The notes beneath the pieces were generated by a model. The model saw only the letters and a list, made by a program, of their open reading frames with translations. It was not told the DNA's origin and searched no databases. A stretch of 64,000 nucleotides of DNA. Source: an uncultured Blautia sp. GTDB lineage: Bacteria; Bacillota; Clostridia; Lachnospirales; Lachnospiraceae. Location of the stretch: NCBI RefSeq assembly GCF_934371575.1, contig NZ_CAKRNY010000015.1, positions 9,819-73,818 of the forward strand, in the 5' to 3' direction. Positions 16,141 to 24,734 of the stretch are shown piece after piece. The translations under genes were made by a program, and so were the position numbers. Positions within the stretch are counted from its first letter, which is position 1; each line of letters starts with the position of its first letter.

Positions 16141-17568
16141 ATGCCAGAGAAAAAGAAAACCAGCTTTTTAAAAAGTCTGCGTTTCCGTATTCTGATCATT
16201 CTGGTCATTCTGGGAATTGTACCAAGTGTTATTGTTGCCCGTGTGATGGTAGCTGCTTATGAGAGCAAGGCAGTTGCTGTCCGGAAGGAGACTGTTGAGA
16301 AACAGTGTGACATTTTGTGCAATCTGTTAATTAAAGAGAATTATATGAATGACTCCAGCTCGCAGAATGTGAACAGCAAGCTGGAGTTGTTGTCTAATGT
16401 GTATGACGGAAGAATTCTACTGGTTGACAGGGACTATAGAATTATCAAGGATACTTATGGCGTTGCGGAAGGAAAAACCCTGATTTCCACTATGGTGATC
16501 AAGTGCTTTAAGGGGGAAGAGGCCAGCCGCTATAATAGTAAGACGCAGAAGATTGAGATGGCAATTCCTGTTAAAAGTCCGGAAGTGAAACAGCTTCAGG
16601 GCGCAATGCTGATTAGCTTTTCATCCAATGAAATAGCACAGAATATTCAGGAACTGGAGCAGAAGAGCATTCTGCTTACCGGAATTATTATTGTGCTGGC
16701 TATTTTGTTGGGCTATGTACTGTCCACAGTGCTTGTGAAGCCTTTTGCCCGGGTAACCAAGTCTATTGAAGATCTGACGGACGGTTATCAGAATGAAGAG
16801 ATTTCGGTTCCGGATTATACAGAGACAGCACTTATTACAGATGCGTTTAATAAGATGCTTTCCAGAATGAAGATTCTGGATGAGTCCAGGAATGAATTTG
16901 TTTCCAATGTATCCCATGAACTTAAAACACCGCTTACTTCCATGAAGGTACTGGCTGACTCACTGGTTGGTCAGGAAGGGGTGCCGGAAGAACTGTATCA
17001 GGAGTTTATGGGAGATATCACCGCAGAAATTGACAGAGAGAACAAAATCATCACAGACCTTCTTTCTCTTGTAAAAATGGATAAGAAGGCAGCTGACCTG
17101 AATGTGGAGCATCTGAATATCAATCAGCTTCTGGAGGATATTCTGAAAAGACTCCGGCCGATTGCAGACAAGCGGAATATTGATCTGATTCTGGATAGCT
17201 TCCGCCCTGTTGAGGCAGATGTGGATGAGGTGAAGTTCACTCTTGCGATGAGTAATTTAGTTGAAAATGGCATTAAATACAATGTTGATGATGGATGGGT
17301 TCGTGTAACTCTGGATGCCGACCATAAATATTTCTATGTAAAAGTTGCAGATTCCGGAATGGGTATCCCGGAAGATTCAATTGAAAGGATTTTTGAGCGT
17401 TTTTATCGTGTGGATAAATCTCATTCCAAAGAAATTGGCGGTACAGGACTTGGACTTGCGATCACCAGAAGTGCAGTTACCATGCACCATGGCAACATTC
17501 AGGTGGCAAGCAAGGAAGGTGAGGGAACAACTTTTACTGTCCGTATTCCATTATCATATATTCCGTAG
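16141..17568 (+). CDS. Sensor histidine kinase (WalK-like)
   Basis: 475 aa. A first membrane helix (about residues 13-35), an extracellular segment of about 140 residues, and a second helix (about 178-200) lead to a HAMP domain. The HisKA motif FVSNVSHELKTPLTS has the phosphoacceptor His259, and the ATPase domain shows the N box LVENGIKYN, the G1 box DSGMGIP, an F box and G2 GTGLGLAI. It would phosphorylate the response regulator encoded 3 bases upstream. No PAS domain is seen, unlike classical WalK. The stop codon leads directly into the Shine-Dalgarno of the GerMN lipoprotein gene, so all three genes form one operon. Confidence 0.93.
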   Translation: MPEKKKTSFLKSLRFRILIILVILGIVPSVIVARVMVAAYESKAVAVRKETVEKQCDILCNLLIKENYMNDSSSQNVNSKLELLSNVYDGRILLVDRDYRIIKDTYGVAEGKTLISTMVIKCFKGEEASRYNSKTQKIEMAIPVKSPEVKQLQGAMLISFSSNEIAQNIQELEQKSILLTGIIIVLAILLGYVLSTVLVKPFARVTKSIEDLTDGYQNEEISVPDYTETALITDAFNKMLSRMKILDESRNEFVSNVSHELKTPLTSMKVLADSLVGQEGVPEELYQEFMGDITAEIDRENKIITDLLSLVKMDKKAADLNVEHLNINQLLEDILKRLRPIADKRNIDLILDSFRPVEADVDEVKFTLAMSNLVENGIKYNVDDGWVRVTLDADHKYFYVKVADSGMGIPEDSIERIFERFYRVDKSHSKEIGGTGLGLAITRSAVTMHHGNIQVASKEGEGTTFTVRIPLSYIP

Positions 17569-17578
17569 GAGGTGCCGG

Positions 17579-18523
17579 ATGAAGAAATTTTTCAGTACAG
17601 TGACGGCACTGCTTCTGGTCATCTGTCTTCTCACCGGATGTTCGGTGGAATCACAGGGGGAAAAGACGGAGAGTGTCAGTAACCAGTACTACTTATATTA
17701 TGTAAACAAAGATGAGACCAAGGTGATGAAGGTACAGTACTTTCCAGAGCAGGAAAGTGCGGAATTTATGATTCAGGATCTGATGGGAATTCTGAACAGT
17801 CAGGAAGGAAATGGTGAGAATCAGGCGCTTCTTCCATCCGGAGTCCAGCTTGTTACCTACCGTCTGAATGATGCTTTGCTGGAACTGGAGTTCAACAGCG
17901 ATTACAATGATATTTCGCGAACCAGGGAGATTCTGGTGAGGGTAGGTGTGGCAAGGACATTTCTTCAGATACCGGGAATTACCGGAGTGAAGATATTTGT
18001 AGGAAGCCAGGAACTTACCGATTCCAAGGGACAGAACATAGGAGTGATCGACAGCAATACATTTGTGGAAATGTGGGGCTCTGATAAGGATGCCTATCGT
18101 TATGATACATTTACTCTGTATTTCACAGACAAGACAGGCGAGCATCTTGTGGCAGAGCAGAGAAATGTGTACTACAAGAGGATTTTGCCAAGAGAAAAAG
18201 TGATCCTGGAGCAGCTGGCAAAGGGACCGATGGTAAAGGGACATTATCCTACTATTCCACAGGATACAGGGATTTTGGGTGTGGAAGTATCTGATAATGT
18301 GTGCTATGTGGATTTTAACTCGGTTTTCTCTGATTCTGGAATTGATATTCCGGTAAACACCATGATTTATTCCGTGGTAAATTCTCTATTGGATACCTCA
18401 TCAGCAGATAAGGTGCAGATATCAATTGAAGGAGACACAGAAGCTACGTTAAGTGATGGTACATCTTTGTACAATCTTTTCAGCAAAAATACAAAATTGG
18501 TCATTAAGGAAGACCAGGGATAA
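17579..18523 (+). CDS. GerMN-domain lipoprotein
   Basis: 314 aa from the ATG at 17579, with AGGAGG 6 bases upstream. The signal peptide MKKFFSTVTALLLVICLLTGC ends in a canonical lipobox cysteine (LTGC). Two GerMN domains follow (about residues 40-165 and 175-305), recognisable from DALLELEFNSDYNDIS...VARTFLQIPGITGVKIFV and the matching NVCYVDFNSVFSD...VVNSLLDTSSADKVQISIEG. GerM-type proteins act outside the membrane in sporulation and germination or as accessory partners of sensor kinases. Here the gene is the third of the two-component operon, so a role as a sensing partner of the kinase is a reasonable inference. Confidence 0.88.
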   Translation: MKKFFSTVTALLLVICLLTGCSVESQGEKTESVSNQYYLYYVNKDETKVMKVQYFPEQESAEFMIQDLMGILNSQEGNGENQALLPSGVQLVTYRLNDALLELEFNSDYNDISRTREILVRVGVARTFLQIPGITGVKIFVGSQELTDSKGQNIGVIDSNTFVEMWGSDKDAYRYDTFTLYFTDKTGEHLVAEQRNVYYKRILPREKVILEQLAKGPMVKGHYPTIPQDTGILGVEVSDNVCYVDFNSVFSDSGIDIPVNTMIYSVVNSLLDTSSADKVQISIEGDTEATLSDGTSLYNLFSKNTKLVIKEDQG

Positions 18524-18561
18524 CGATTAAGTTACTTTTCACAGAATGAAAGGGGCAGAGG

Positions 18562-20823
18562 ATGACGCGAAGACCGTTGTGCATGTTGTGTCTGACACTG
18601 ATGTTCTTTCTGTGTGCAGCTGACCGGGCAGGAATTCCCCTTATACGGGGGAATCCTGTTCCGGTAAATACAGCTTCCTGGATTGAGAATCATCCGCAGG
18701 CTGTTATCTGCGGAGAAGTGATGCAGACCACTGAGAATGAATTTTCACAATCTATTTATCTAAGCAATACATATCTGATTTATCAGCCAAAGAAAAAACA
18801 GTCAAAGAAAAAACAATCGAAAAAAATATCCATAGAAAATGTAAAAGTGTTTTTAAAGAAAAAAGAAGATGTTCCGGTTGGAACTGTTGTTTTGCTGTCC
18901 GGAAAACTGGAAAGAGTTGAAGAAAAACGGAATCCGGGTGAATTTGACAGTCAGCAATATTATGCTGCCCAGCATATTTTTTATTTTATGAAAAAAGCAG
19001 AAATTCTGGAAAAAACTGAAAATTATTCAGCGTATGGTCAGGGGCTGAATCAACTGCGGAAGTATCTGTGCGGAGTGCTTGAAAAGATTTCGGGAGAAGA
19101 GTCCGGAATATTTCAGGCTATTGTTCTTGGAGATAAAAGCAGTCTGGATAAAGTAATAAAGCTTCGGTATCAGATGGCAGGTATCGTTCATGTGCTGGCT
19201 ATCTCCGGACTTCATATCAGCGTTATTGGCATGGGACTTTATAATCTGCTGATGAAAACCGGAATGGGAATCTGGCTTTCCGGTATTATTTCCCTGTTTT
19301 TTCTGCTTCAATATGGAATAATGACAGGAGGCAGTGTGTCTACCATGCGTGCAGTCTGTATGTTTTTGATATCGGTAGGGGCAAAAATAACCGGGCGGAT
19401 CTATGATCTTCCAACAGCGCTGGCTGTTTCTGCATTGCTGATCCTGGGAGATTCCGGTGCTTATTTGTATAACAGTGGCTTTCTTTTGTCATTCAGTGCA
19501 GTTGTAGGGGCTGGAATTGTGGTTCCTGCGCTGTCTGGAAAATATGGGAAAACAGTTCTTGCGTTTATGTCGTCAGTTGGAGTTTTGCTGACTATGCTGC
19601 CGGTATCGTTGTACTTTTTTGGTGAAGTCTCTTTGGTCGGAATATTGTTAAATCTGATTGTTCTTCCTACTGTTGGTATTGTGCTGGGAAGTGGTGTTAT
19701 GGGAATGGTGGCTGGCTGCGTAAATTTCGGTGCTGGTGGTGTGTTGATCTTTCCTGGAAGAATTTTGGCACAATTATACAATGAATTATGTAAACTAACC
19801 GAAAAACTGGAATTTGGAACCTGGGTTGCCGGACAGCCGGAGTTATGGCAGGTTGTGGTGTATTATGTTTTTATGGCCGGAGCGGTTTTGGCACTTACAT
19901 ATAAAACGCCAGAGAAAGCAAAAGCACATCACAGAAAGAAGTCGGAACCCTTTCGTTTACAGCGAAGGATAACAGCACTGGTGCTTATGGGGATTGCGCT
20001 GATGATACTGGTCTGGCGCGGGCAGGAGCCCTTTTCCGTCACATGCTTGGATGTGGGGCAGGGGGATGGAATCGTGCTTCGTACGCCTGAAGGGAATTGT
20101 TTCCTGATAGATGGAGGAAGCGCGGATAAATCGGAAACAGGACAGTATCAGATTTTGCCTTATCTGAAAAATCAGGGAATTTCCCGGATTGATGGAATTT
20201 TTGTTTCGCATACAGATCAGGATCACATTAACGGAATACAGGAAATTCTGGAATTGACAACGTTAAATTTAAATTCTGTAAAAATAGGAAGTCTTTACCT
20301 TCCAAAATGGAAAAATCCTCCCGAAGCATGGCTGAAACTGGAAGAACTGGCAATGGAATCCGGAATTCAGGTGAAAAAACTGCAGTCCGGAGATTATCTG
20401 AAAGCAGGAAAACTGCAGCTGAAGATTCTGGCGCCTTTTGAAGACGCAACTGGTATGGATGTAAATGAAGAGGGTATGGTGATTCAGGCAGAATATGAGG
20501 ATTTTTGCGGATTGTTTACCGGAGATATGGGAGCGGAAACGGAGAAGAAGCTGGCAGTGCAGGAGCTTTTGGAGGATGTGGATTTTTTGAAGGTTGGACA
20601 TCACGGTTCCCGCTATTCTACCAGTCAGCAGTTTCTTGATATAGTGAAGCCGGAATATGCTTTTATTTCCTGTTCTCTGACTAATACTTACGGACACCCG
20701 TCAGAAGAGGTTGTAAAGCGTCTGGAAGAAGCGGGCTGCCGGATTAGCTTTACAATGAAAAGCGGAGCAGTGCGTCTTTATCTTGAGAAAGGAAAAATAA
20801 GAATCTGGAGATATAAGGGATAA
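18562..20823 (+). CDS. comEC: DNA internalisation competence protein ComEC/Rec2
   Basis: 753 aa. Order of parts: an N-terminal membrane segment, an OB-like soluble domain with a lysine-rich linker (KKKQSKKKQSKK), the ComEC membrane core (GIVHVLAISGLHISVIGMG, SVSTMRAVCMFLISV) of many helices, and a C-terminal metallo-beta-lactamase-like domain with CLDVGQGDG, SHTDQDHINGI and KVGHHGSRYSTS. ComEC forms the channel for single-stranded DNA in natural transformation, and the hydrolase-like domain may degrade the second strand. The gene is intact. holA follows, which is a conserved neighbour of comEC in Firmicutes. The ATG has GGGGCAGAGG directly upstream. Confidence 0.95.
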   Translation: MTRRPLCMLCLTLMFFLCAADRAGIPLIRGNPVPVNTASWIENHPQAVICGEVMQTTENEFSQSIYLSNTYLIYQPKKKQSKKKQSKKISIENVKVFLKKKEDVPVGTVVLLSGKLERVEEKRNPGEFDSQQYYAAQHIFYFMKKAEILEKTENYSAYGQGLNQLRKYLCGVLEKISGEESGIFQAIVLGDKSSLDKVIKLRYQMAGIVHVLAISGLHISVIGMGLYNLLMKTGMGIWLSGIISLFFLLQYGIMTGGSVSTMRAVCMFLISVGAKITGRIYDLPTALAVSALLILGDSGAYLYNSGFLLSFSAVVGAGIVVPALSGKYGKTVLAFMSSVGVLLTMLPVSLYFFGEVSLVGILLNLIVLPTVGIVLGSGVMGMVAGCVNFGAGGVLIFPGRILAQLYNELCKLTEKLEFGTWVAGQPELWQVVVYYVFMAGAVLALTYKTPEKAKAHHRKKSEPFRLQRRITALVLMGIALMILVWRGQEPFSVTCLDVGQGDGIVLRTPEGNCFLIDGGSADKSETGQYQILPYLKNQGISRIDGIFVSHTDQDHINGIQEILELTTLNLNSVKIGSLYLPKWKNPPEAWLKLEELAMESGIQVKKLQSGDYLKAGKLQLKILAPFEDATGMDVNEEGMVIQAEYEDFCGLFTGDMGAETEKKLAVQELLEDVDFLKVGHHGSRYSTSQQFLDIVKPEYAFISCSLTNTYGHPSEEVVKRLEEAGCRISFTMKSGAVRLYLEKGKIRIWRYKG

Positions 20824-20949
20824 GAAATGCCTGATGCTATAAGGACTAAAAAATGACTTTTATAAGGCACAAAAATGTGGTATGGTTTAAAGGAATGTCA
20901 GATGAGATAAAAGAGTCAGCGTGAAAAGCTGATGACAGGAGCGTGTATT

Positions 20950-21936
20950 TTGAAAAATATTCAGGAAGATATAAAAACAGGAAATTTTAAACAGGCGTAT
21001 CTGTTGTATGGTGAGGAAGCTTATCTGAAACAGCAGTATAAGCATAAATTGGTGCAGGCGTTGAATCCGGATGGCGATACCATGAATTTTAACCATTATG
21101 AGGGCAGAAATATTGATGTAAAAGAATTGATCGATCTGTGTGAAACTATGCCTTTTTTTGCAGAACGCAGAGTGATCCTTCTGGAAGATACCGGCTTTTT
21201 TAAGAATAAATGCGATGAGCTGGCAGATTACATGAAAGGATTGCCGGATTATCTCTGTCTTATTTTTGTTGAAAATGATGTTGATAAAAGAAACCGTATG
21301 TATAAAGCGGTAAAATCAGCAGGACGAATTGGTGAGTTTGTGCTTCAGGACGAAAAGACACTGATGCGCTGGGCAGCTGGAATCCTGAAAAGAGAAGGAA
21401 AGATGATCACACAGAGAGATATGGAGCTTCTTCTTACCATGACCGGCGTGGATATGGGAAATCTGCGAATGGAACTGGAAAAGCTGATCTCATACACCGG
21501 TGATCGGGATGTGGTAACAGGAAAGGATATACAGGAGGTTTGTACCACACAGACTCAGAATAAGATTTTTGATATGGTTCGTGCGGTAACGGAGAAGAAC
21601 CAGAAACGGGCCCTGGAACTGTATTATGATCTTCTTACCCTGAAGGAACCGCCTATGAGAATATTGTTTCTTCTTGCGAAACAGTATCGTCAGCTGCTTT
21701 TGGTGAAAGAGTATGCCGAGGAGGGGATTCCTCAGCCGGAAATGGCCTCAAGGCTTGGAGTTCCATCCTTTGTAGTGAAAAACATTGCTTCCTGTGCAAG
21801 ATCCTACAGAATCAGTGAGCTGCGTCAGGCGGTAGCAGATTTTGTGGACGCAGAAGAAGCTGTGAAAACAGGAAGATTACAGGATGTACTCAGTGTGGAA
21901 TTGCTGATCGTGAAGTATAGTTCCGCAAGAGCATAG
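20950..21936 (+). CDS. holA: DNA polymerase III delta subunit
   Basis: 328 aa. The delta subunit opens the beta clamp within the clamp loader. The start MKNIQEDIKTGNFKQAYLLYGEE is typical for Clostridia. A TTG start at 20950 is preferred because AGGAG sits 8 bases upstream; an ATG six codons earlier has no good site. Further signs are TMPFFAERRVILLEDTGFF, the linker LPDYLCLIFVENDVDKRNR and the C-terminal RILFLLAKQYRQLLLVKEYAEEG. It lies downstream of comEC and convergent with rpsT, the same order as in Bacillus. Confidence 0.93.
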   Translation: MKNIQEDIKTGNFKQAYLLYGEEAYLKQQYKHKLVQALNPDGDTMNFNHYEGRNIDVKELIDLCETMPFFAERRVILLEDTGFFKNKCDELADYMKGLPDYLCLIFVENDVDKRNRMYKAVKSAGRIGEFVLQDEKTLMRWAAGILKREGKMITQRDMELLLTMTGVDMGNLRMELEKLISYTGDRDVVTGKDIQEVCTTQTQNKIFDMVRAVTEKNQKRALELYYDLLTLKEPPMRILFLLAKQYRQLLLVKEYAEEGIPQPEMASRLGVPSFVVKNIASCARSYRISELRQAVADFVDAEEAVKTGRLQDVLSVELLIVKYSSARA

Positions 21937-21940
21937 AAAA

Positions 21941-21975
21941 AAGGCAGTCGATGACGGTTCGACTGCCTTAATTTT
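21941..21975. terminator. Bidirectional terminator between holA and rpsT
   Basis: AAGGCAGTCG (21941-21950) pairs with CGACTGCCTT (21960-21969) over a 9-nt loop. The minus side runs into six T residues (for rpsT), the plus side into AATTTT (for holA). Confidence 0.9.
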
Positions 21976-22011
21976 CACTTATAAGCTTATAACTAAAAAT
22001 TCAGATATCTA

Positions 22012-22275
22012 TTAGCCAATGCTGTTAACGGCTTTGGATAAACGGGAAACTTTTCTAGCGCAGTTGTTTTTGTGATAAACACCTTTGGAAGTTGCTTTGC
22101 TGATTGTAGAGATAGCCTCTTTTAATGCAACCTCTGCTGCTGCCTTATCGTTGTTAGCTACTGCCTCGTCAACTTTTCTGATGGAAGTTTTAACAGCAGA
22201 ACGGATGGATTTGTTTCTCGCAGCTTTTGTTCTGTTAACTAAAATTCTCTTTTTTGCAGATTTGATGTTAGCCAA
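22012..22275 (-). CDS. rpsT: Ribosomal protein S20
   Basis: 87 aa and strongly basic, beginning MANIKSAKKRILVNRTKAARN as in all S20 proteins, and ending NCARKVSRLSKAVNS. S20 binds 16S rRNA early in assembly of the small subunit. The start is a TTG at 22275 with GGAGG 8 bases upstream; upstream in-frame codons overlap the Shine-Dalgarno sequence. E. coli rpsT also uses a UUG start, which matters for its autoregulation, so the rare start here may have the same meaning. The gene is on the minus strand within an otherwise plus-strand block, as in B. subtilis. Confidence 0.97.
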   Translation of the reverse strand: MANIKSAKKRILVNRTKAARNKSIRSAVKTSIRKVDEAVANNDKAAAEVALKEAISTISKATSKGVYHKNNCARKVSRLSKAVNSIG

Positions 22276-22361
22276 TTCGTACACCTCCAATTCGTGAGTG
22301 ATAATTATTTTATCGCATCATAAGAACAGACACGGGCGTTCCTATGAACATGCTTATATAG

Positions 22362-22388
22362 TTTATAATAATTGCTCTGGATTGTCAA
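22362..22388 (-). promoter_or_regulatory. rpsT promoter
   Basis: On the minus strand a perfect TTGACA (22388-22383) is followed after 15 bases by TATAAA, or after 17 by TAAACT. It lies about 90 bases ahead of the rpsT start. Confidence 0.55.
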
Positions 22389-22481
22389 TACATATTTTTA
22401 CAAAAGTAGGGGGATTATATAGAGAAACAGGAATAAATGAATTATATAAACTGGCTCGCGAAAAAACTGGAGGAATTACGT

Positions 22482-23384
22482 ATGCTTGGAAATTACAGGA
22501 TCAGAACAGATCTGGCAGTGGAGGCAAGAGAGCGTTTTACAGAGGATAATGTAGAAATACGGGGAGTGGAGGTTCGTGAAGATTACAATGAGGAGAAGGA
22601 TATTCGAACCACCGTGGTAAAAATAACTACAGAGAATGGCGCACGGGCGATGGGGCGTCCTCAGGGAACGTATATTACAATTGAAGCCGAGGGGCTTTCT
22701 GCACAGGATGAAGATTATCACAGAGAAGTCTCAGAAGAGCTTTCACGGCATTTGCGGCAGCTGATCGGGTTGGGAAAAGAAAAATCAGTGCTTGTGGTAG
22801 GACTTGGAAATCAGGGAATTACGGCAGATTCCCTTGGTCCGGAGGTGATTGGAAATCTTCATATGACGCGTCATCTGATTCGGGAATATGGTTTAAAAAG
22901 TACAGAGAAGGAAATGCTTCATGCAATTAGCGGAATTGTGCCGGGCGTGATGGGACAGACCGGGATGGAGACATCGGAAATCGTGGAAGGCGTAGTTAAG
23001 ATTACAAAACCTGATGTAGTGATCGCAGTAGATGCCCTGGCGGCAAGGAGTACAAGAAGACTGAACAGGACCATTCAGATCACAGATACGGGAATTACTC
23101 CAGGTTCGGGCGTGGGAAATCACAGAAATGGTCTTACAGAAGAAAATCTGAAGGTGAAGGTGATCGGAATCGGAGTTCCAACAGTGGTAGATGCGGCAAC
23201 CATCGTCCATGATTCAATGGCACATTTGCTGGAAACACTGGAAGAGGCAGAACAGAAGGAATTTCTGGAAGAAATGATCTCGCCTCATCTTCACGGTATG
23301 TTTGTGACTCCGAAGGATGTGGATGAGACCATAAAATATCTGAGTTTTACAATCTCCGAAGGGTTGAATATGACATTTGCCTAG
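22482..23384 (+). CDS. gpr: Germination protease GPR
   Basis: 300 aa from the ATG at 22482, which follows GGAGG by 8 bases. GPR is made in the forespore as an inactive zymogen and, on germination, cuts small acid-soluble proteins that protect spore DNA. IRTDLAVEARE is the conserved N-terminus with the processing region, and VLVVGLGNQGITADSLGP, the HAISGIVPGVMGQTGMET block and DALAARSTRRLNRTIQI are family hallmarks. The gene is full length and next to spoIIP, a conserved order in spore formers. It indicates that the organism forms endospores. A forespore sigma-G promoter is expected but I could not identify one with confidence. Confidence 0.96.
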   Translation: MLGNYRIRTDLAVEARERFTEDNVEIRGVEVREDYNEEKDIRTTVVKITTENGARAMGRPQGTYITIEAEGLSAQDEDYHREVSEELSRHLRQLIGLGKEKSVLVVGLGNQGITADSLGPEVIGNLHMTRHLIREYGLKSTEKEMLHAISGIVPGVMGQTGMETSEIVEGVVKITKPDVVIAVDALAARSTRRLNRTIQITDTGITPGSGVGNHRNGLTEENLKVKVIGIGVPTVVDAATIVHDSMAHLLETLEEAEQKEFLEEMISPHLHGMFVTPKDVDETIKYLSFTISEGLNMTFA

Positions 23385-23440
23385 AAAAGAAACATATAGC
23401 AGAAAAAACAGTCATAGTATAACCTTAAAGAGGTGATTCC

Positions 23441-24670
23441 GTGACAAAAGTCCAGAAGGTTTTCTGTGTGTTTCTCTGTCTGTGCTTTTTTTCGGTTCTG
23501 GCTGTACTGCCAGAGCCTTTTTCCCTGTGTGAAACTTTACAGAATATGTACAGGCAGTTTCCATTCTATTATTTCACAGAGAAAAAAGCGCAGGAAACCT
23601 GGCTGGAGCTGGACAGGGAAACTTTGGCAGAAATTGGAAAACGAAATGGGGAGTACATAAGAGCACTGGCAGAGGCAGAACGTAATTCAGAAGCGGTAAG
23701 TCAGGAAGCGGAAGTGGTGAGGCAGGAAGAGGTAAGTCCGGAAGAGAAAGAGGTAAGTTCGGAAGAGAAAGCGGTAAGTCCGGAAGAGAAAACGGTGAGT
23801 TCAGAAGAGGAAGCTGTGAGCTCTGAAGAGGCTCAGCCAGCGAATACGCTTCCCCAATCTCCGGTGATTCTCCCTCATCCCATTCTGGATCTGTCCCGGG
23901 ACAAGCTGTCTGATTATGATTATATTATGAATCATTTTTATATTGTGGATGAGAATACAGATGCATCTGCTGTAAAAATAAATGCTGCTGAATTTCTGGC
24001 AAAGGATTTTTCCCTGAGCCATGGTCCTCTGGAACCACAGATTCTGATTTATCACAGTCATTCTCAGGAAACTTTTTCGGATTCCAGAGACGGGGAAGAG
24101 GAAGATACGATAGTGGGGGTTGGAAATTATCTGACCAATCTGCTGACCGGGAAGTATGGTTACAAGGTAATCCATGTTAAAGAAGCTTTTGACATGATGA
24201 GTGGGGAACTGGATCGGAGTAAGGCATATGATTATGCCAGGGACTATGTGGAAAAAGTACTGGAAGAGAATCCTTCAGTGGAAGTAGTGATCGATCTTCA
24301 CAGAGATGGGATTGCTGAGGACAGAAGGCTGGTAACTAAAATAAACGGAAAGGATACTGCACAGGTATTGTTTTATAACGGTTTGAGCTATACCACTGCA
24401 CAGGGGCAGGTCTCCTATCTCCCAAACCCCTATATACAGGACAATCTGGCTTTTTCTTTTCAACTGGAATATCAGGCTGCCTTATATTATCCTACTTTTT
24501 ACAGAGGTATTTATCTGGCTGGTCTGCGCTATAATCTGCATTTACGGAAAAGAGCCCTGCTTCTGGAAGCCGGTGCCCAGACAAACACGGTGCAGGAAGT
24601 GAAAAATGCCATGGAACCCTTTGCGGATATTTTAAACAGGGTGTTAAAAGGCAGTGACAAACAGAATTAA
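23441..24670 (+). CDS. spoIIP: Stage II sporulation protein P
   Basis: 409 aa from a GTG start with AAAGAGGTGA upstream. SpoIIP is a membrane-anchored amidase and endopeptidase that, with SpoIID and SpoIIM, thins septal peptidoglycan during engulfment. There is an N-terminal membrane helix (VFCVFLCLCFFSVLAVL), then a glutamate-rich low-complexity region with 7-residue repeats, and the C-terminal catalytic domain. Likely zinc-binding or catalytic segments are LIYHSHSQETF, VIDLHRDGI and LLLEAGAQTNT. It directly follows gpr. The repeat tract is longer than needed for function and may vary between strains. Confidence 0.94.
   Translation: MTKVQKVFCVFLCLCFFSVLAVLPEPFSLCETLQNMYRQFPFYYFTEKKAQETWLELDRETLAEIGKRNGEYIRALAEAERNSEAVSQEAEVVRQEEVSPEEKEVSSEEKAVSPEEKTVSSEEEAVSSEEAQPANTLPQSPVILPHPILDLSRDKLSDYDYIMNHFYIVDENTDASAVKINAAEFLAKDFSLSHGPLEPQILIYHSHSQETFSDSRDGEEEDTIVGVGNYLTNLLTGKYGYKVIHVKEAFDMMSGELDRSKAYDYARDYVEKVLEENPSVEVVIDLHRDGIAEDRRLVTKINGKDTAQVLFYNGLSYTTAQGQVSYLPNPYIQDNLAFSFQLEYQAALYYPTFYRGIYLAGLRYNLHLRKRALLLEAGAQTNTVQEVKNAMEPFADILNRVLKGSDKQN
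23732..23836 (+). repeat. Five 21-nt tandem repeats in spoIIP
   Basis: Five copies of a 21-base unit encode VSPEEKE, VSSEEKA, VSPEEKT, VSSEEEA and VSSEEAQ, between the membrane anchor and the catalytic domain. Less regular copies (SQEAEVVRQEE) precede them. Confidence 0.85.
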
Positions 24671-24734
24671 TCTGTGATATAATCTCCTGATAGAATAAAA
24701 ATAGTTTAGTATAACCAGAGGAGGAGTGTCTGGA

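Noticed and set aside
17345..17578. 78-codon in-frame extension ahead of the GerMN lipoprotein
   Set aside because: It overlaps the 3' end of the histidine kinase gene and would destroy a perfect lipoprotein signal peptide that starts right after AGGAGG.
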